From Anaerolineales bacterium UBA1429 (GTDB taxonomy: Bacteria; Chloroflexota; Anaerolineae; UBA1429), in contig DCTX01000078.1 of the NCBI GenBank assembly GCA_002329325.1, positions 5,976-69,975 on the forward strand: a stretch of 64,000 nt of DNA, read 5' to 3'. Shown piece by piece: positions 60,989 to 64,000 of the stretch. A model generated the notes under the pieces. The model saw nothing but the letters and a program-made list of their open reading frames with translations, was not told where the DNA came from and made no database searches. Position 1 is the first letter of the stretch; each line of letters starts with the position of its first letter. A program made the position numbers and the translations under genes.

Positions 60989-62251
60989 CTATGTCACCAT
61001 CAGCACGACGCTGATGCCGGTGACGGCCATGAGCAGCAGGCCCGGCCAGAGGGCCCGGCGCAACCCGCGCGAGCCCATAGAAAGGACGATGCCGCCCTTG
61101 ACGGCGGTGTTGGCGATGGCGGCCAGCATCAGGGCGCGGGCCGCCGCCCCCAGGCTCACCACGGCGCCGCCCACGCTCAGCTCGGCCATGGAGAGGGAGA
61201 TGGCGTTCAGGTCCACCAGGCCCGCCGCCAGGCTGGAGAGGTACACGCCGGCCTCGCCCAGGCTCACCTGCGCGCCTTTGGAGACCACCAGGATCACGGC
61301 ATACAGCGCGCCGAACTGGAGGGCAGGGCGCAGCTCAAAGGGGTTGGAGAACTCGACATCGCCGGTCTCGTCGGTGCGCTGCCGCGCATAGAGATAGCCG
61401 CAATAGGCCAGCCCCACCGCCGCCGAGGCCAGCATCGGCAACCAGAGCAGGTCGGCCAGCGCCGGGTTCAGCACCGCCACCACCGCCAGCACCCGCAGGA
61501 ACATGGTCGTCCACGAGACGGTGATGGCCAGCGCCAGAGGATAGGCCAATCCTGCCTGATCGCGGCTGCGCTGGCTAAAGCTGAGGGTCACCGCCGTGCT
61601 GGAGACCAGCCCGCCCAGCAGGCCGCTCAACCCGATGCCGCGGCGCGGGCCCAAAGCCTTGATGAGCACGTACCCCAAAAAGCTGATGCCCGAGATGAAT
61701 ACCACCATCAGCCAGATGCGGTAGGGGTTCAGGACATCCAGCGGTTTGGGGCCATAGTTCACATTGGGCAGCACCGGCAGGATGATCAGGGTGATGACGG
61801 CGAACTTGAGCACCGCGAACAGGTCCTGGCGGGTGATGCGCGCGGCCAGGCCGTGCATCTCGACTTTGAGGGAGAGCAGCCAGGTGATGGCGACGGCCAG
61901 GGCGGCGGCCAACTCGTAGTGGGCGTGATAGCAGAGCACCCCAGCAAGGAGCGTGAGCACCGCCGCCATCTCGGTGGTCAGCCCCAGGCGGCCCAGGCGC
62001 GTATTGGCCTGGTAGGCGATGGCGATCAGCCCGCAGACCCCCAGGAGCATGGCCACCAGCGGCCATGGGCTGACAACCAGGTCGCTGATCAGGGCGGCGC
62101 CGGCGCCCGCCAGGGCCAGCAGGGGAAAGGTGCGCACGCCGGCAAAGAGCTTCTCGCGGCGCTCGCCCTGGTCGTGCTCGCGCTGCAGGCCCACCAGCAA
62201 CCCGATGGCCAGCGCACTCCCGAAACGCAGAAACAGGCCAGCCTCATCCAT
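60989..62251 (-). CDS. DUF4010/MgtC-type membrane protein
   Basis: A 420-residue polytopic membrane protein with about 12 helices. The N-terminal MgtC/SapB-like domain (about 5-140) contains FGSALAIGLLVGLQREHDQGERREKLFAGVRTFPLLALAG, including the conserved GLQRE motif. The C-terminal DUF4010 domain contains GPRRGIGLSGLLGGLVSSTAVTLSFSQRS and a last block of helices. The family is of unknown transport function, sometimes linked to metal homeostasis. The start at 62251 uses the Shine-Dalgarno AGAGAGGG, which can be hidden in a hairpin. The mRNA leader carries a large stem-loop (62284-62332). Confidence 0.88.
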   Translation of the reverse strand: MDEAGLFLRFGSALAIGLLVGLQREHDQGERREKLFAGVRTFPLLALAGAGAALISDLVVSPWPLVAMLLGVCGLIAIAYQANTRLGRLGLTTEMAAVLTLLAGVLCYHAHYELAAALAVAITWLLSLKVEMHGLAARITRQDLFAVLKFAVITLIILPVLPNVNYGPKPLDVLNPYRIWLMVVFISGISFLGYVLIKALGPRRGIGLSGLLGGLVSSTAVTLSFSQRSRDQAGLAYPLALAITVSWTTMFLRVLAVVAVLNPALADLLWLPMLASAAVGLAYCGYLYARQRTDETGDVEFSNPFELRPALQFGALYAVILVVSKGAQVSLGEAGVYLSSLAAGLVDLNAISLSMAELSVGGAVVSLGAAARALMLAAIANTAVKGGIVLSMGSRGLRRALWPGLLLMAVTGISVVLMVT

Positions 62252-62371
62252 GGCGCCAGACCCTCTCTTTCGGAGGACGGGACAGCCACCTGTTGGCGTG
62301 CGACGCTCGCACGGGTCTCCCCCCAGGTGGCTTTTGACGATGACTATATGGGGGATGAGACGGCCTGTCAA
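62252..62371 (-). promoter_or_regulatory. promoter and riboswitch-like structured leader of DUF4010 gene
   Basis: Minus strand promoter TTGACA (62371-62366), 17-base spacer, TATAGT (62348-62343). The predicted RNA starts near 62336 and folds at once: AGCCACCTG with CAGGTGGCT (62332-62324 with 62292-62284), asymmetric internal loop (10 and 4 nt), then CGTGCGA-GCG-TCGCACG (62313-62297). Downstream CCTC (62276-62273) can pair with GAGG (62265-62262), hiding the Shine-Dalgarno site. I do not recognise a known riboswitch class. Confidence 0.55.
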
Positions 62372-62501
62372 GCGTTGTATTGTGGATGCAGTGGCGATTT
62401 CAGAGCCGCTCTCACGGTCGTGTGACGATGGCAAGCCACGAACGGAAGGGCGAAGACCAGCCTCGCCCTTGCTAGTTTGCTGTTTACTGTGCTTTATCGT
62501 A

Positions 62502-62655
62502 GGGGCGAACCTCGTGTTCGCCCCGAGCAGGGCACGCAGTCGGATGGGGCGAACCTTGTGTTCGCCCGGGCAGGGCATGCAGGCGGATGGGGCGAACCTT
62601 GTGTTCGCCCCGGGCAGGGCACGCAGGCGGATGGGGCGAACCTTGTGTTCGCTCC
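62502..62655. repeat. four tandem 43-44-bp units, each with a 23-bp palindrome
   Basis: Copies of the palindrome GGGGCGAACCTTGTGTTCG followed by CCCC start at 62502, 62546, 62589 and 62633 with small changes. The 21-base linkers (GGGCAGGGCACGCAGGCGGAT and variants) are also conserved, so the whole unit is duplicated. Single relatives lie at 23539-23560, 59299-59321 and 62446-62470. Confidence 0.85.
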
Positions 62656-62729
62656 ATCGGCAAGGACATGCCCTCCTTGGCGACGACTAGACATAACAAG
62701 CGTTCAGGAAACGTCGCGGCATGGGAGCG

Positions 62730-62759
62730 TTGGCGCATCTACCTGCATACGGCTATACT
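62730..62759 (+). promoter_or_regulatory. promoter of amidohydrolase gene
   Basis: TTGGCG (62730-62735), 18-base spacer, TATACT (62754-62759), about 45 bases before the ATG. Confidence 0.45.
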
Positions 62760-62804
62760 CACCCCGCTACGCGCCCTACAACCCAAGCAAAAGGAGCGCA
62801 CGTC

Positions 62805-63956
62805 ATGGATCTCTCTCAGATTCCGGTTGTTGACAACCACTGTCACCCGCTGATCCCGAGCAGGGCCCAACTGGATCCCCTCTCGCTGGCCCGCGAGTTC
62901 TATCACGGCATCGGCGATATCGACAACGGTTCGGCCAAGGGTGTGGCCAGCCCGGAGCGGCTGGCCGATCTCGCCCAGTTCGGCGTGGTGCACACCCTGG
63001 TGCGCCAGCTTGCGCGCCTGTTCGATTGCCCGTGCGACCTGGCCGCCGTGGTCATCGAGCGCAATCGCCGCACGGCCCAGGGCATGGGCGCCTACGCCCA
63101 GATGCTCTATCAGGATGCGGGCATTGTGGCCACCGTGGTGGATAGCGACCTGCCCCCCGGCGCGCCGGGCCTGGAGCTGATCCCCGGCCGGGTGATGCGC
63201 CTCTTCCAGATGGGCCCCGCCATAGATCGGTTCCTGGCGGAGAGCGATTCGTATGAGGCGCTGCTGGCCGGCTACCTGGCCGCCCTGGAGCAGGCGGTGC
63301 GGGTGGATGGCTTTGTGGGCGTCAAGAGCCACCTGGCCGAGGTGGCCGGGCTGGGAGCGCCGCTGCCCACCCCCCAAGAGACCCTTGCCGCCTTTGCCGC
63401 CGCCAAGCAGGGCGACGCCGTCGCCTACAAGGCCCTCTACGCCGCCGTGTTCGGCGCCACGCTGACGGCCTGCCAGGAACTGGATGCGCCGGTGCACCTG
63501 CATACGGGCATCACCGGCGGCACCTGGAATGGCCCCATCGGCAACGCCGATCCCTTCCTGCTTTCGCCCTGGCTGAGCAGGCCCGAGTTCCGCGCCTCCA
63601 AGGTCGTGCTGTTGCACGCCGGCTACCCGTGGATCGAGCAGGCCTCGTTGATGGCCCACGCCTTCCCGCAGGTGTGGGTGGATATTAGCTGGGTGACGCC
63701 CTGGACCTCGCTGCGCGCCGTCGAGTGCATGAGGGCGTTCCTGGCAGCGGCGCCCCTCTCGCGGCTGATGATCGGCAGCGGCGGCCATGGCACCCCCGAG
63801 GTGGCCTGGCTGGGCGCTACCGTCGCCAAGATCGCCCTGGGCGCCGCGCTGGACGAGGCCGTGGGCTATGATCTGCTGGCCAAAGAGGCGGCCCCCCGCA
63901 TCGCGGCCATGGTGTTGCACGAGAACGCCGAGCGGCTCTACGGGCTGGGGGAGTAG
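62805..63956 (+). CDS. amidohydrolase family protein (metal-dependent TIM barrel)
   Basis: A 383-residue hydrolase or decarboxylase of the amidohydrolase-2 group. VVDNHCHPLIP carries the H-x-H metal pair, VGVKSHLAEVAGL includes the bridging Lys position, PVHLHTGITGG and VVLLHAGYPW supply later His ligands, and MIGSGGHGTPEV is where the conserved Asp motif (usually GSD) lies; here Gly-Gly-His replaces the usual Asp. The missing Asp may mean altered chemistry. AAGGAG precedes ATG 62805; longer frames are leader. The remaining 44 bases to the window end hold nothing. Confidence 0.87.
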   Translation: MDLSQIPVVDNHCHPLIPSRAQLDPLSLAREFYHGIGDIDNGSAKGVASPERLADLAQFGVVHTLVRQLARLFDCPCDLAAVVIERNRRTAQGMGAYAQMLYQDAGIVATVVDSDLPPGAPGLELIPGRVMRLFQMGPAIDRFLAESDSYEALLAGYLAALEQAVRVDGFVGVKSHLAEVAGLGAPLPTPQETLAAFAAAKQGDAVAYKALYAAVFGATLTACQELDAPVHLHTGITGGTWNGPIGNADPFLLSPWLSRPEFRASKVVLLHAGYPWIEQASLMAHAFPQVWVDISWVTPWTSLRAVECMRAFLAAAPLSRLMIGSGGHGTPEVAWLGATVAKIALGAALDEAVGYDLLAKEAAPRIAAMVLHENAERLYGLGE

Positions 63957-64000
63957 CGCACGCGGCCCGCGTCGAGAAGCGCAAACGGCGGCTGCCGGGT

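Larger units (their letters stand above)
62252..62804. other. 553-base intergenic region with leader RNA, palindromes and repeat array
   Basis: No gene. From left: the DUF4010 leader and promoter (to 62371), an isolated palindrome AAGGGCGA/TCGCCCTT (62446-62470), the four-copy array (62502-62655), and the amidohydrolase promoter (62730-62759). Open frames over the array are low-complexity repeats of GEHKVRP/GANLVFAP type and are not credible proteins. Confidence 0.6.

Noticed and set aside
62284..62335. Intrinsic terminator on the plus strand (9-bp stem followed by TTTT)
   Set aside because: No plus-strand gene ends here. The hairpin instead sits immediately after a consensus minus-strand promoter, so it is treated as the DUF4010 leader.
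62502..62655. Regularly spaced repeats, possible CRISPR array
   Set aside because: The linkers between palindromes are nearly identical and part of the repeat unit, the period is 43-44 bp with only four copies, and no cas genes are present.
62477..62853. Short ORFs giving GEHKVRP/GANLVFAP-type peptides
   Set aside because: They are translations of the palindromic tandem repeats and lack ribosome-binding sites.

Overview
High-GC bacterial DNA, most likely from a chromosome of the Chloroflexota (Anaerolineae-like). This is inferred from gene style: a DUF4139 protein, a WYL regulator, a STAND/TPR/SARP regulator, a DUF5317 membrane protein, NHLP-like short peptides and FlgD-Ig and PA14 lipoproteins beside a peptidoglycan elongation cluster. 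No rRNA, tRNA or ribosomal protein gene is present to fix the taxonomy. About 50 protein genes lie on both strands, nearly all tightly packed. There is no IS element, prophage, CRISPR array or recognisable tRNA.

Layout. 1-1142: 3' part of an M20 peptidase (runs off the left edge). 1508-4422: lipoprotein and two GT2 glycosyltransferases. 4487-6556: hpf and a PLP aminotransferase, divergent, the latter behind a leader with an intrinsic terminator. 6598-11346: Lhr-type giant helicase. 11676-14257: RRM protein, zinc-ribbon coiled-coil protein, WYL regulator. 14567-17486: NarL-type two-component system. 17633-20688: surface or secreted proteins (PA14 lipoprotein, C39-like protease). 20759-25547: aldo/keto reductase, RraA-like protein, DegV, a zincin-like protein with an AGNRAV motif and TIG domain, a methyltransferase. 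25758-29737: DUF4139 protein, TGS-containing nucleoside kinase, class II aldolase. 30301-33651: acetyl-CoA synthetase and an OFA-type MFS carrier. 33732-35505: Fe-S reductase-like protein and TIM-barrel isomerase.

35924-42104 is the most unusual part. A 1075-residue STAND ATPase/TPR/SARP regulator is followed by two overlapping tiny ORFs (58 and 30 codons) encoding paralogous hydrophobic peptides that share the ending APIPWS. Next come a DUF5317 membrane protein, a 74-aa NHLP-like peptide, a zinc-ribbon protein and a methyltransferase. The peptide promoter carries a heptamer direct repeat with an 11-bp period just upstream of its -10 box, which is the classical layout of a SARP binding site. 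This looks like an undescribed peptide signalling or RiPP-like locus.

42193-53757 is core physiology: rdgB, a CBS-ACT protein, then an operon mreB-mreC-mreD-mrdA-minC-minD-rodA-gltX-TPR protein, followed by ndk. It combines cell-wall elongation with MinCD but has no minE. 53754-63956: rsfS (apparently starting at CTG), an AbiEi-like HTH protein, holA, DUF6391, a metallophosphoesterase, a PIG-L deacetylase, an adenylate-forming (PaaK-like) enzyme, a DUF4010/MgtC-type membrane protein with a structured riboswitch-like leader, a palindromic tandem repeat array, and an amidohydrolase.
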